A DNA stretch of 64,000 bases, from NCBI GenBank assembly GCA_021018995.1, contig CM037595.1, positions 92,888,491 through 92,952,490 of the forward strand. The letters run 5' to 3'. This stretch comes from Chloranthus sessilifolius. Lineage: Eukaryota > Streptophyta > Magnoliopsida > Chloranthales > Chloranthaceae. Below are positions 22,251 through 33,847 of this stretch, piece by piece. The position numbers were made by a program, and so were the translations under genes. The first letter of the stretch is position 1, and the number at the start of each line of letters is the position of its first letter. Under the pieces are notes generated by a model. The model worked only from the letters and a program-made list of their open reading frames with translations. It was not told the DNA's origin and did not search any database.

Positions 22251-22628
22251 TAAACACTTGGTCGCTTATAATGTGTTTTATATGAAAAAAAAATTATAAA
22301 ACATGTTTTAAATAAGAAAAAAGTGTATGTCTTTATATGAAAAAACACCTTTTTATATGTTTACTAGAAAAAATACATTTTGAACACATTTTTTTTTTCG
22401 TATCAAAGCCTCAAAGGTGCCTTTTGTGATTATGGTTTTTATTGTATCTAACATAGGATCAATATTCAAGTGCTACAATCAGTAAAATATGCCTCATTTG
22501 CTGAGTTGAGTTTAGAGAGTTGGCACAACGATATAACAACTTCTGTTTGCACTCCAATGTCACAAGTTTGAAATGATACCCCTTATGTTAATTAGATGCA
22601 GTAGGCATGCATAAATCGTGGAACCTCA

Positions 22629-22998
22629 TAAGAGCATCTCTAATAGAGACGTCAATTACACCTAAGCAGAGTCTAACCGACTCATTTTGACGCCCCATAT
22701 GACTCCAATGCAGTATCCTATTCCACGTCGAAAAGGATACCAGCTCTAATGTAGTCAATGCTGATTACTTCGAATTCCAGGTTTAAAATTAAAAATAATA
22801 AAATTTTATTCCAAATAATAGCCAAATACCCTTTTCACGCAAAGTAGAGTAAGTAACTCTAATGAGGACATTAAATATTTTTTTGATGTCTCCTATTAGA
22901 CCTTTCAAAATTTAAAGCTTGAAATGACTCAAATTCACCATGTCAATTCTCCCAACAACTATTTTTTTACTACTCCCCATAGGAGATGTTTTAAGAAT
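22629..22998. mobile_element. possible miniature inverted-repeat element
   Basis: The left end, AGAGCATCTCTAATAGAG, is roughly the inverse of the right end, CCCCATAGGAGATGTTTT. A GAGCATCTC-type end occurs in known plant miniature elements. The borders and target duplication are not resolved. Confidence 0.45.
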
Positions 22999-22999
22999 T

Positions 23000-24745
23000 A
23001 GCCCAAGCACCAATTGGAAAATCCTGCATCATAATACTTATAAAAAAAGTCATACCCTTGACCTATAAATGCGCCGTTCCTCACACGTGGCATTCTTAGA
23101 ACTGAGAAGAATTCCCATAAATGCCAAAGTATTGTTAGATAAGCCCCTCATAAATTCAATGCCGTGTAGGGTGTGCTCATCCACCCAACTCTTCTCGTGC
23201 TGCCAAGAAGCCACATGAAGTGGCTTTATAGCATGTCACTAATGTGGCCCATTTTGCAGCCCCCCTTATTAATGGGGGACTTGAGAGATTCATTTCCTAC
23301 CACACAAAACCTATAAGAGGAGAAATGGAAACGAAAAACCTACTTAGTGACACCATGAGAGAGTAAAGAGATGCAAAGTTAACAAAAGAAAAGGACAAAA
23401 TTCAAAGGATGAGTCGCCATCTTATCCGTGTTCTGAAAGGGCATTCTTTAAAAGCCCACAAAAGCCAAAAAAACCTAACATATGTGCATGACCTGAGACA
23501 CAAGCCACTGTTTTTAACCTAGTATTGAAGCTCAATGTGAGAGTTTTTTGTTGAAATGGCCAAATAGCCCCTAGGGTTTTCGGTGTTTGTTTTTTCAAAC
23601 AAGAATTGGTACTGTATTTAGTAGGGTACTGTTTGGGATTCTTGAGGCCCACTCCAACTTCTAGGATCTGAGAATCACTTTAGGTTTTGTAATTGGCATT
23701 TGGTGAGAACTATCTCTAGCCCAGCTGATTTTTGCAAAAGTTGAATGACTCCAAAATTGGATGAGAAATCGCTAATCGTCTAAACCCGCTTCTGGATTCT
23801 TGCTTTTGCGGAAATCAAGTTGCGGAAGTGATTCTTAACCGAACAAGGTTGGTTTTGGACAACTCATGCAAAATTGAGCTCCAAAATTGCATTACTAGAT
23901 TTTTTCCAACCAATTTGGCGATCTTTTTTTTGGATAAGCCTTTATTTTATTTTTTTTATAAGCTAATTGGGGATTCTTCTTATGAACAATTGTTGATTCC
24001 AATAATTATCTTATAAATTTAGAGGTTCAAATTGTTCCACATATCTAATGGGAGAGAGATATGATATATAAATGACTTACAAATACTTAAGACAAAAGCA
24101 GTGAAAAGTGACATGAAAGATTAAATAGTGACAACATAAACAAATTCACAATAATGATGATGAACCATCTAACAAATAGTGTAGTGGATGTCGACACAAG
24201 AATATATACAAATTATTAGATATAAGATTGACTCTAGTCACCTACATCAACCGATAATGCTTACATTTTTTATCAATCGAATTTGTCAAAGTGGTAGGTT
24301 ATAATATAAATTGAAGGCAGCCCAAAAATCACATGAAAGAATTTATATCATTTAATCTGAGTACTTCAATATATACCATACAATAAATATGAACAAAAAT
24401 CCATATTAAAGTCCCCTTATCCATTGCCACTTGGACAACTTATATTGTCCAAGATTCAAACCATGTGATCATTGGTGAGGGTCAATCTATTGGTCTTTTT
24501 TGTAATAAGATAGGGTCTACCACCTTACCGTGAAAATCTCATTTTATTTATAACAATAAGATGGAGGTTTAAATCTTTATATTTATATTAAGTAGTTAAT
24601 TTAGTTGAAAATAAAAATAAAAATTTGTTTTATTTACTCTCTTGGGTTTTTGTAAGTTAATAGTTACTTTAAGTCATTTTATACATAAAAATCTAACTTC
24701 GAGGGAAACTCAAACTTTCAAACTTGATACTGCTAATTTAATTTA
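23000..24745. other. non-coding stretch, nothing recognised
   Basis: The longest open frames are under 80 codons and show no domain. I see no inverted ends or splice-linked coding signal here. Confidence 0.5.
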
Positions 24746-24747
24746 AA

Positions 24748-24912
24748 CTTTACAAAAAATAAGATTATTAACGACAAGCAAAACTGACGTTATTAATAAT
24801 AAAAAACTGTTGCTAATACCCTCGTCGCTAATAGTCTTATTAGCTTTTAATAGTTTTTTTTGCTAATAGCGGCAGTTTTTGGCTGCCGCTAATAGTCTTA
24901 ATTTTTGTAGTG
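24748..24912. mobile_element. CACTA miniature element, copy 1
   Basis: It starts CTTTACAAAAAATAAGATTA (a mutated CACTACAAAAAATAAG) and ends GTCTTAATTTTTGTAGTG. The flanks are AAA on both sides (3-bp duplication). The interior has repeated TTAGCGGCAGTTTTT and CTGCCGCTAATAG words in both orientations. CACTA ends and a 3-bp duplication are the signature of the CACTA superfamily. Confidence 0.85.
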
Positions 24913-25181
24913 AAATAATGACCTAACACTAAGATTCGTGAGGTGTGTAATCTGTGAAATATTTGTAGCACGCCGGAGGCAAGGGCATCCCTTAGGGATT
25001 AGTCCATGCGTAAGCTTGTGATACACTAAGTAATGTACATTAGTCCATGCCTAATGTACACGTTTGTGTGAAGTGTACATGAGGCACTTCAGGGGTAATT
25101 TCTAATGAGTTCAAACCTTGGGTTGATTCGATGATTCGAATCATGATTGTTGTTGGCCAAATTCAAGTAAGTTTGAACCGG

Positions 25182-25337
25182 CATTACAAAAAATAAGACT
25201 ATTAGCGGCAGTTTTTTTTTTAACAAAAAACTGCTGCTATTAGTTTTGTCGTTGCCAAAAACTGTCGCTATTAGTTTTGCCGCTACAAAAAATTGCCTTA
25301 ACAGCAAGTGCCGCTAAAACTCCTTATTTTTATGGTA
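25182..25337. mobile_element. CACTA miniature element, copy 2
   Basis: It starts CATTACAAAAAATAAGACTA, has TTAGCGGCAG and AAAACTGCTGCTATTAG words, and ends CCTTATTTTTATGGTA. The flanks are CGG and CAG (two of three bases match). It is nearly the reverse complement of the copy at 26013-26165, sharing GCAAGTGCCGCTRAAAC. Confidence 0.75.
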
Positions 25338-26012
25338 CAGGTTGGTTCAAATGGGTTCAAACCGTAGTTGCTCGGCTGGTCTAATAAGTTCGAACATAGT
25401 TGTTCACACAAAATGTTCGAACAAGTCAACCAAACATTAGTTTCAGCATCTCTTGGGATCTTAGTTGAATGTATTCAACCCTAATTGAAGAGACTTCTCT
25501 TCATAATGAAACACAGAAAAGTCATTGCCAAGATGTATAATTTTTCTTCAAAATGTTGTTAGATAAACATGTATTTAGGCATAATTAATACAATCTAAAC
25601 TCTTTAAATATAAACAAAGCACATTCCTCTTAAGTTTTCTCCTTTGGTTTGCTCTTTATGCTTTTCTTCTCTTTCGATGGCTGCAAGACAAGATAGAGAT
25701 CACGCTACTTCTCTCTCTTCCTTGGTTTGCCTTAGATGGGGTGAACGGCTTGATCGAGTGAGGAGGGGGCGATGATCTCAATATAGGTCAGCTATATTGT
25801 GAGGAGGGGGCGAATCTAAAAGTTCTAACCCATCAAGAACTCTAAGATTTGAGATCTTATCACTTTCTAATTGTGATTCAATCACAAAAGCAATCTTAGC
25901 TTACCTGAATCACCAAGATTGTATAGGTCAGCTAAGACTCCTCAAGATATATGCGGTCAACAAAGTCAAAGCTAAGTTTTATAAGAAAATTTATGGTATG
26001 GACCACAAATAC

Positions 26013-26165
26013 CATTACAAAAATAAGGGGTTTCAGCGGCACTTGCTATTAAGGCATTTTTTGGTAGCAGCAGGACTAACAATGACAGTTTTTGGTAGCG
26101 ACAAGACTAATAGTAACAGTTTTTTGTTACAAAAACTGTCGCTAATAGTCTTATTTTTTGTAGTG
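26013..26165. mobile_element. CACTA miniature element, copy 3
   Basis: It starts CATTACAAAAATAAGG and ends GTCTTATTTTTTGTAGTG. The flanks are TAC on both sides (26010-26012 and 26166-26168), a perfect 3-bp duplication. The interior repeats GACAGTTTTTGGTAGC and CTGTCGCTAATAG. Confidence 0.9.
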
Positions 26166-26245
26166 TACCCAACAAATGATCCATCTGGACCATGTAAAAT
26201 CAGAGCGTTAAAGTAGAGGGTTGTGCCAACTCTAGTGGTCATTTG

Positions 26246-26590
26246 GGTTGCGTATGACATAGCTCTCTGCCAGCCCCTGCCATAGCAGAGTTCACCTACT
26301 TTAGCAGGTTCCCATCCTCTTTGCTAATATCCTGCTACCTGCTTTAGTAGGTACCCCTTCTCCTTCATAACTCCTTGCATCGCAAAATTTTATGCAAGTT
26401 TACCTGTTCAACAATTCTTCCCTCCTCTCTACTCACTCTCTACTCTGGTAGGGAGTTAGTAGAGAGCAGGGAGGTTACTGTTAGAGTGGATAAATCCTCC
26501 TTTGCAGGTAGTCAAAAAAGAGAATGAGAACCAACTAAAGCTGGTGAACTCTTTTGTGATAGGAGCTACCAAAGAGCTATACCACAGCCT
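26246..26590. mobile_element. inverted-repeat miniature element (family with 34215-34560)
   Basis: The left end GTATGACATAGCTCTCTG is the inverse of the right end AAAGAGCTATACCACAGC. The interior has CCTGCTTTAGTAGGTACCC and CCCTCCTCTCTACTC blocks; these recur, reverse complemented, at about 34400-34520. It has no coding capacity. Confidence 0.65.
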
Positions 26591-26599
26591 TGAATTCGT

Positions 26600-28180
26600 G
26601 GATCATGGACTATTCCAAAGTATAACTATTATAATATTTGTCACAGCGGCTATTCAAACAGCCACATGAAGATCTATAAAAAGATTTGAGGCCTCAAATT
26701 TAATACCTTATCAAATAGAACCATGTGATACATATGGTTGGCTATAATCATATAGAGCAAATTTCAGAAGGAAGAAACCAGATCCCAAACTAAGGTTACA
26801 ATCATAAAAAGATTTTCCTTACTTTTAGGGAGTCCAAACGCAATTTAAAGAACGCTATATAATGAGTTTCCCCAACACATTATATTTTAGACGGAAATAA
26901 ATTCAACAGTTCAGGTGGCTGAAACTGCATTTCTCCAACACAAAAGGATTTTTTGTCATTTCAAAATTATTTTGGTGAAAAATACTCTTTTCCGAGTAAT
27001 AAGGGCTATTGTTTAACAATTTGGACCAACTTATTTAATTTCCTTTTCAGAGAAGGCTAATCAAACAAGATAGATCAATTTTTAATAAAAATCATTTCTC
27101 AGAAAACCTAATCATACATAAAAAATTTTATTTCCACAAAAAACCAACCAGGAAATTGATTTCATTTCCTATTTGAAATTTTATTGCTATCAAATAGACC
27201 TAAAGGAAGCTATTGTATCTTAAATTCGACTTTACTTCCTGTTATTTTGGAATTTTTAGATATCTGGTGTACCTATTCTGGCAAAATTCAAAATCTTAAG
27301 AAATGAAAATCTCTCCTTGCACATAGCATATATTTCTAACTTTATAGCCAAGATAATGGCTTATAGCTAAACCATATTTATGTCAGCTTACAGCTTCAGT
27401 CCAATGGGAAAAATCAATGAAATTTTCCTAGGAAAACTAATAAGGTAAGAGGATTTAACCCTTAGTCGTTTACTGTCCTACAATAGTAAAAGGTTTGGAC
27501 TGTCAAGTGTGAAAATGCGAGTTCAAATTTGAGAAGCAATCACTTTGTGTATAAAATGCCAAAGATTAGATATGTATCCTGATCCACCCCTCTTAATACC
27601 TTCGAACATACATATGGGACAAACCTAAGTAATGGCCTTTTTTATCATACTCATTAAAACTTAGACTGTCCAAGATTTTTTTTTATTTTTTTTTACGATG
27701 CATCTTGGTTTTTAGAGCAACCGACTAAGTCTCTGAATACATACAACACTTGCACATCATAGGTACCAGTCATTAGGGACCAATTGCGAATGACCAACAA
27801 AGGATGAGATTCGAACTCTGAACCTCTGCTTCTTGAGGCGTGGTAGCTCCTTCAAAATTTTCTTCTATTTTTATCATTGCTTAGATCAGCAAAAGTAGAC
27901 CTAACAAAAGCTGAAAAAAATTATCTTGGATTTACTTTAACATCCATCATTTATGTTCAATGCCCTTAAAAGCTGCTTCAATTTCTTTGGTGCCACATGC
28001 AAAATAACAATCACAAAGGCAGATCTTATTACTGCAGCATCAGTGACGCCCCATTAATGCTTTAATCTTAAGATGAAGATTTCAGAAGACACGCAATGAC
28101 TTGATGTAGGCAAATAGACCAATTGTTCAAAAATATAGTTTTGAGTCACATCATAAAAATATTTTTCTTCTAAAAAAAAA
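26600..28180. other. AT-rich non-coding stretch
   Basis: No open frame with a domain was seen. Around 27450-27600 is a GCGAGTTCAAATTTGAGAAG block that could be a very decayed SINE box B, and 27680-27850 has GAGTTCGAATCTCATC on the - strand. Both are too diverged to call. Confidence 0.4.
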
Positions 28181-28189
28181 GTGACTCCC

Positions 28190-28340
28190 CTCCTCCCTTA
28201 TCATCCTAGGGATTTATATCCTGTGTTGACCTCGATATGTGCTGAATTTAGGGTGCACATGTGCCCATAAAATTAGGTGGTCTAAGAGGCCGGGATACTA
28301 AAGTTATAAAAAAAAAAAAAAGAAAAAAAAAAGAAGAAAG
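28190..28340 (+). mobile_element. SINE-like element with A-rich tail, copy 1
   Basis: The body has TGTGCTGAATTTAGGGTGC, ACATGTGCCC, AATTAGGTGG and CGGGATACTAAAGTTAT, and ends in a long A-rich tail. A related copy lies reverse complemented at 55612-55752. The tRNA-like 5' half is not evident, so it may be 5'-truncated. Confidence 0.6.
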
Positions 28341-28914
28341 GGACATTTAAAAATAGTATATAACTTTCACCATTTACTTGAAACTTAAAAAAAAGAGATT
28401 TGCTTCTTTTAAACATCAATCATTACTAGTGGTCAACATCCAAAGGCAGAATGGGGAGATGTACAGCTATTCAATAAAAGGTCAACATACTCTTGCTGGC
28501 TTGCAGCCCTTAGCCCTATATTCCTATATTCCAATATTACTTGTTGAGATTGGAGAGATCTAGGTCCTCTAAATTTGTGAGAGTCTGCTTTTCACAATAT
28601 ATAAATATATAGATAAACAAAGGAAATTGATTTTAAAGATATTTTATTCTAAAAGCATATTTGACATTTTTGACTCACACAATGATAGTATTTTTTTTAT
28701 GTATGACCTAACGGATCTTTCTATCAGGTCCATCAAATCACATAATACTCTTGATGAAATCACATGCCACGTCTCTATGATCATTGACCCATTCATTTGT
28801 TTGAAAACGGGACAATTACTATATATGAGCTCCTTTTTAAGCCATGTTTCCACACAGCAAACCGTGGATTGCACCATTGTAGGCCATTGGACAAAATCAA
28901 CAGTGATTAGAATA

Positions 28915-29061
28915 GTTTACAATGGGTGTCCACTCTTCATGAATTGGCATTACAGCCCATATGTTCCATGACTGAGTGACTTGCACGAATATTTAATGCA
29001 AAAAAATCCGTGCAAGTCGTTGGGACATGCCACTCATGAAGAGTGGACACCGATTGTAGAC
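28915..29061. mobile_element. foldback element
   Basis: The left arm (GTGTCCACTCTTCATGA, then GACTTGCACG) is the inverse of the right arm (CGTGCAAGTC, then TCATGAAGAGTGGACAC). The arms pair over about 65 bp and leave a short AT-rich loop. Confidence 0.8.
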
Positions 29062-29242
29062 TAACTCAAATTGATTATTGGGTTTGCCCCATTCAAATTT
29101 TTATCCTAAAAGGCTTAAACGTAAATAGCAAAAGTAACGTTTACCCACCCTCCACCGAACCACGTTTTGCACGAATTACTTTTGGAGTAAGACGCATGTT
29201 CAAACGGACTCTCTTTTAATTGAAATTTAAAAATGCTGAAAT

Positions 29243-29708
29243 GGTGGCTTTATTTGCAGCCCACAAAATTTTCAAAACAACCTATAATGAGCTGTGTCTG
29301 AACTCTGAAGTTTCATAAGTTACAAACAATATAAAGGAGTGGCTATCTTTGCGGCACGTTGAACATATAAGCTGATCTTTGATGTCAAAGATTGACATAT
29401 AACACAATCTCTATCATCTGATTCGATACAATTAAACATTTGAATCAGATGATGGGCTTTAATTATTTTGAATCAGATCGTAGAGATATATTATTTCGTG
29501 TCGATATTTAGCACCAAAGATCTTCACATCATGACCTTCAAGTCAAACAACTAAGATGGTGTTTTACTTACATGTCACAAATCTGAAATCTAGCGTTCAA
29601 GTAATTTGCTCCTTGATGTAAATCTTTGATTCATTTTATTTGCAACTCATAAATCTTTGAATGCAATGAGTTGCGCTTGAACTTTTGTGGGCTGCAAATA
29701 AAGGCACC
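29243..29708. mobile_element. miniature element with 25-bp inverted ends
   Basis: The left end, GGTGGCTTTATTTGCAGCCC, is the near-exact inverse of the right end, GGGCTGCAAATAAAGGCACC, and the pairing continues into CACAAAA/TTTTGTG. The interior carries the dispersed-family blocks (TCTATCATCTGATTCGATAC and its inverse). Confidence 0.8.
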
Positions 29709-30194
29709 CAAATGAAAATCTCGGACTATAACTCATCACACGAATCTAAAGATGTTATACTAACGGTGAGAGATGCACTCCCACAGTCACCACAGTAAAT
29801 GCACCGAAAGTGCGTCAACCCTAAAATGTAAAGTAGAGATACTAGGATAAAAACACAGCATGAGATCATGCCTCCTGATTATATTCCACAAAAGCTCCAT
29901 GACCATGAGACACCCCTGCAAACGTTGAGGTCAGCATTTTGACCACCAACCTCATCATCATACGTTACTTATCTTTTCTTTGGAAAACGACAAACTAGGC
30001 CATACTTCTAAACTCGTAATCTCAGCCATCCGATAAGTACAATACTCTTCACTCCACGGATCCCAATGCCTCCCTGCAATCGATCCTGCTGCCACTTCCG
30101 TTACGAGTAAGTATAAGGTATGCAGCTAACCCCCTACATACTTTGTCCTTAGGTCACTTTATGGGATCTGTGTCCCCTAGAATCATCTAATCTA

Positions 30195-30395
30195 ATGGGA
30201 ATGGTCAGGTCCGACTAGGTTGAATGGGATTTCGGGTTCAACCACATCTCTGAGTCATTGAAAATAGGAGAATCTTGACTGCACGTCCTCATATAAAAAG
30301 TAAAAATCATGAAAGTCAAGATTCTCTCATCTCCAAAGACCGCAGAAATGGTTGAACTCGAAATCCTGTTAATGTACCTTTTCCACCCTCTAATA
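30195..30395. mobile_element. decayed member of the GGTCAGGTCC foldback family
   Basis: It has AATGGTCAGGTCCGACTAGG, then AATAGGAGAATCTTGACTG, an inverse AAGTCAAGATTCTC block and AACTCGAAATCCTG. The order is the same as in the complete copy at 52511-52711, but the right end is degraded. Confidence 0.65.
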
Positions 30396-30427
30396 AGCGT
30401 GCAATGACCTAATGATCATTGGTTAAA

Positions 30428-30944
30428 GGGAAATTTATCTGATCGGCCCTGTCAGATACGCCTTTTACGTCAAAGACCTTATATTTTCACCTTTACCCAA
30501 ACCGACCAGCTTTTAGTCAAGCCATTTTCAGCTAGTACAAAAAGTCCGAAATACCCCTTACACTTTTTTTCGTTCTACATGATTTAAAATTTTAAATATT
30601 TATATTTTTCTATATTTACGCAATGTGAAATCGAATCTATGCCATCTGATTTGAAAGCCACATAATAAAATAGATGGCGCCAAAGATAGACACGAAAAGA
30701 AGGCAATATCGCCTTTTAAAAAAAAAATAAAAAAAATTTAACAATCGATGGCGACTCTTAACACAATCGGTATCGATCATTTTAAGAGTCGTCATCGACT
30801 TTGTACAAAGTCGTCATCGACTATTTATAAAGTCGCTATCGACTCTATACAGAGTCGTCAACGACTATTTATAAAGTCGCTATCGACTCTATACAGAGTC
30901 AACATCGATTATATAAAATATATTAATATATATATATATATATA

Positions 30945-30975
<31 letters not shown>

Positions 30976-31832
30976 TTTAATATATATAATCGATGACGAC
31001 TCTGTACCGAGTCGCCATCGACTCTGTACTGAGTCGTCATCGATTATATAAAAAAAAAAAAAAATTTATATAAATTTTTTTTTTTTTTTTAATATATAAT
31101 CGATGATGACTCTGTACCGAGTCGCCATCGACTCTGTACAGAGTCGATGGCGACTCTATAAATAGTCGTTGACGACTCTTAAAATGGTCGGTACCGACTG
31201 TATACAGAGTCGATATCGCCTTTTTTTTATATCTATCTTTGGCACTATCGATTTTATATTGTGGTCTTCAAATCAGACGGCATAGATATCGTTTTATATC
31301 GCGTAAATATAGAAAAATGTAAATATTTAAAATTTTAAATTATATAGGTGTATCCTCTTCTTCCTTATTCTAATCTCCTACAGTTTCTGACGAAAAAGGA
31401 GTATTTGGGTCAATCCAAATAGCAGATCGGTATAGTTTGGATCAAAATAGATCTCGTTTCACATTGTGTAAATATAGAAAAATGTAAATATTTAAAATTT
31501 TAAATTATATAGGTGTATCCTCTTCTTCCTCATTCTAATCTTTTATAGTCTCTGACGAAAAAGGTGTATTTGGGTCGATCCAAATAGCAGATCGAAATAG
31601 TTTGGATTGAGGAGAAGACGTTGTCACCTTCGCCACCTCTGACTTTTAAAAACTGTATCAGATTAAAATGATGAAGAAGATGTTTTTGTGCGTTAAAGAA
31701 ATGGGGTAATTTTGACTTTTTGCTATTCTTAGGGTCGGCTAGGCTCTCAGCTGGGCGATTTGGGTAAAGGTAAAAATATAGGGCCTCTGACGTAAAAGAC
31801 GTATCTGACAGGGCCGATCAGATAAATTTCCC
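30428..31832. mobile_element. long-TIR Mutator-like element with internal palindromic array
   Basis: It is bounded by TTGGTTAAA (30419-30427) and TTGGCTAAA (31833-31841), a 9-bp duplication with one mismatch. The terminal inverted repeats start GGGAAATTTATCTGATCGGC and pair over at least 90 bp; shared words include CCCTGTCAGATACG and ACCTTTACCCAAA. A second inverted pair lies inside (about 30580-30720 against 31220-31340, with TTTGGCACTATCG-type words). A central array follows. A roughly 130-bp segment is duplicated at 31308-31440 and 31475-31600. There is no coding capacity. Confidence 0.88.
30745..31210. repeat. array of palindromic AGTCG...CGACT units
   Basis: Units such as AGAGTCGTCATCGACT, AAAGTCGCTATCGACTCT and GAGTCGCCATCGACTCTGTA repeat every 20-35 bp on both sides of a (TA)n core (30924-30975) and an A/T core near 31050-31085. 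The left and right halves are inverse copies, so the array is itself a large hairpin. Confidence 0.85.
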
Positions 31833-32364
31833 TTGGCTAAATGAGTGGGAGTCATATGAGATTAACCCATTGTTTTTATATGATGTTTGACTACTTTGAA
31901 TCAAATGCATATTTTTTTTGTCCCAGTCTTTTGAGATCACCCACTGAAGGCAAATAAGATCTTTAACATGACACACATCCCAAAAATATAATATGAATAC
32001 TTCAAGAGAAAATTATAAATGGAGGACAGATTTGTTGAGGACAAAGAGCCTGATGTGGCGCAATGTAATTGGCTGAACTGACTTGCATTAATAGAGCCTC
32101 GTCGCACTTGTAGACAATTGCATCATCGCATTGCATCAACCGTTTGCACTTTGTCTACATAAAATCTCTCCTCCGTATAACACTGTCCATGGGATCCATT
32201 ACTTGCACATGATCAGTTGGGCCTTGCATTGGAGTTAAAAGAAAACTTGGTATTTTTTAAACTTTGCATATGAAAGTATAATCTAAGCCACCTGAATTGA
32301 AGGTCTTGACCTAAAGATCACAACTGAAAAAAGATTAGCATCAAATATAATTTTTATCATACAA

Positions 32365-32412
32365 TTTGCCCGACTCATCTTTCGAAATTTACCGAAAGAT
32401 GAGTCGGGCAAA
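32365..32412. repeat. perfect hairpin, 20-bp arms, 8-nt loop
   Basis: The arm 32365-32384 (core GCCCGACTCATCTTTCG) is the exact reverse complement of 32393-32412. The neighbouring sequence (32413-32640) is rich in GAAATTTC-type words and may be the rest of an element. Confidence 0.93.
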
Positions 32413-32789
32413 ACTTTCAATGATTTCTCCGAAATTATTGAAATTTCATTAATTTCGGCAAAATTAATGAAATTTCACCAAAATTAATAAATCTTTTCTA
32501 ATTTTTGTTATTTTTTAAACAATAAATAAAAATTTATGAAGTTTAAATATAATTTATATTTAATATTTTTTGTACTCCCCGAAATTTTCCTTAATCTTTT
32601 TAAATTTTTCTCGAAATTTATCAAAAAGGAACCGAAATGACTCCCCTACCAAAATGTTGTCGAAAACGAAATTTGTTACTATGATAGTCAAAGGCTACTA
32701 ATCTGATTCAACGATTGATTATGCTTTGTGCTACATGTCCTTCAAATCAGGTAGATTAGAGGGTGTTTTCACATGTCACGGGTTCCCAA

Positions 32790-32960
32790 AGGGGTACTCC
32801 TGAAAGCGCCCACATTTCAGACCCTTTCAAAATTGTTGATTACTTATGATGAGATGATAGATATATTGTTTCACCTTAATCTTTCAAAAGAATGAATCTT
32901 TAGACCATGACGCACCTAACAAACTGTTGGTTTTCATTCCATGTGTCACAGATACCCAGG
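32790..32960. mobile_element. half copy of the dispersed foldback family
   Basis: It carries GAAAGCGCCCAC, CAGACCCTTTCAAAA, TTGTTTCACCTTAATCTT and ACCATGACGCACCTAACA in the same order as the left arms at 51190 and 57630. The inverse arm is missing. Confidence 0.65.
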
Positions 32961-32994
32961 CAATGGCCCCAATATCAAATTTTCATTCCATGTT

Positions 32995-32998
<4 letters not shown>

Positions 32999-33025
<27 letters not shown>
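32999..33025. repeat. (GA)n microsatellite upstream of the ATL gene
   Basis: A GA run of about 13 units lies 300 bp before the start codon. Confidence 0.95.
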
Positions 33026-33028
<3 letters not shown>

Positions 33029-33272
33029 TATGCCATACGTGGCTCAAGTCTTTGATAGTAAACTATGTGCAAGGGGCCGTGTGCAAGTAACGTCTCTGAT
33101 AGTAAAGTTACGTCCCCTTGGCGGTTTCCTTAATATAGCTCTACACAGTGAGACTCTAGTCTGTACGAAGTGAGGGGCATATCTGTCCAGGAATCAAACT
33201 CTCACCCCCATCAACCACACGTCCAACAAGTAACTCCTCACGAAGCAAACTCCACAGACGTCTCCATCCCCC

Positions 33273-33283
33273 TTTATATATTC
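33273..33283 (+). promoter_or_regulatory. TATA box of the ATL gene
   Basis: TTTATATATTC lies in otherwise C-rich promoter sequence. It puts the likely transcription start near 33305-33312, which supports the ATG at 33329 over the in-frame ATG at 33170. Confidence 0.6.
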
Positions 33284-33328
33284 CCTCTCTATCCCCACCC
33301 AAACCCCCAAAACCCCTCTCAAAATACC

Positions 33329-33847
33329 ATGCCATCCTCCCCACCTCTCTCTCTCTCCTCTCTCCCAACCCCTCCCTCTTCACGTGACCCAACCCCCGGA
33401 AATCCGTGGAGCCCCTACACGAACCCAGGGGACTTCGACGCCAACGTCGCCATGATCCTAATCATCCTCGTCTGCGCTCTCGTCTGCGCCCTAGCGCTCA
33501 ACACCGCCATCCGCTGCTTCATCCGTCGCCGTCCGAGGGCCTCCGACCGTCCAATCTCCGGAAAACTGACGCACAAGGATCCCGCGGAGATCAAGTTACC
33601 GCCGGCGCTGGTTTTCTCGGCGGGGATGAAGCTCGCCGGAGCAGAAGCCGAGTGCGCGATATGCTTATCGGAGTTCGTGAACGGGGAAGGGGTTAGGGTT
33701 TTACCGAGGTGTAAACACGGGTTTCATGTGAAGTGTATTGAAGAGTGGTTGGTTTCGAGGTCTTCGTGCCCGACGTGCCGGGCGAGTTATATGACGAACT
33801 CGCCGGAGGATGGTGGGTCGACGAGGGAGGCGGTGGCGGAGCCATGA
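33329..33847 (+). CDS. ATL-family RING-H2 E3 ubiquitin ligase
   Basis: The product is a membrane-anchored RING-H2 ubiquitin ligase of the plant ATL family, 172 residues and intron-less as usual for the family. A Ser/Pro-rich N-terminus (1-36) is followed by one membrane segment (about 40-64, MILIILVCALVCALAL) and a basic stretch (IRRRPR). Next is a GLD-like segment (95-106, VFSAGMKLAGAE), then the RING-H2 finger at 109-150. Its ligands are C109, C112, C128, H130, H133, C136, C147 and C150, and the E2-contact Trp is W140. The upstream in-frame ATG at 33170 would add 53 residues, but it lies before the TATA box and encodes low-complexity sequence, so I chose 33329. The closest ATL subgroup by sequence feel is the ATL78/79 type. 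The gene is markedly GC-richer than its surroundings. No frame damage is seen. Confidence 0.93.
   Translation: MPSSPPLSLSSLPTPPSSRDPTPGNPWSPYTNPGDFDANVAMILIILVCALVCALALNTAIRCFIRRRPRASDRPISGKLTHKDPAEIKLPPALVFSAGMKLAGAEAECAICLSEFVNGEGVRVLPRCKHGFHVKCIEEWLVSRSSCPTCRASYMTNSPEDGGSTREAVAEP

Noticed and set aside
27450..27850. two possible SINE relics
   Set aside because: Only single box B-like words remain; there is no box A or tail.
30745..31210. possible CRISPR-like array
   Set aside because: The units are palindromic, irregularly spaced and inside a DNA transposon of a plant nuclear genome, so a CRISPR is excluded.
33156..33392. Gly/Arg-rich frame on the - strand
   Set aside because: It is the antisense of the ATL promoter and N-terminus.
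33406..33696. 96-codon frame in the ATL gene
   Set aside because: It is an alternative frame in GC-rich coding DNA; the RING-H2 frame is clear.
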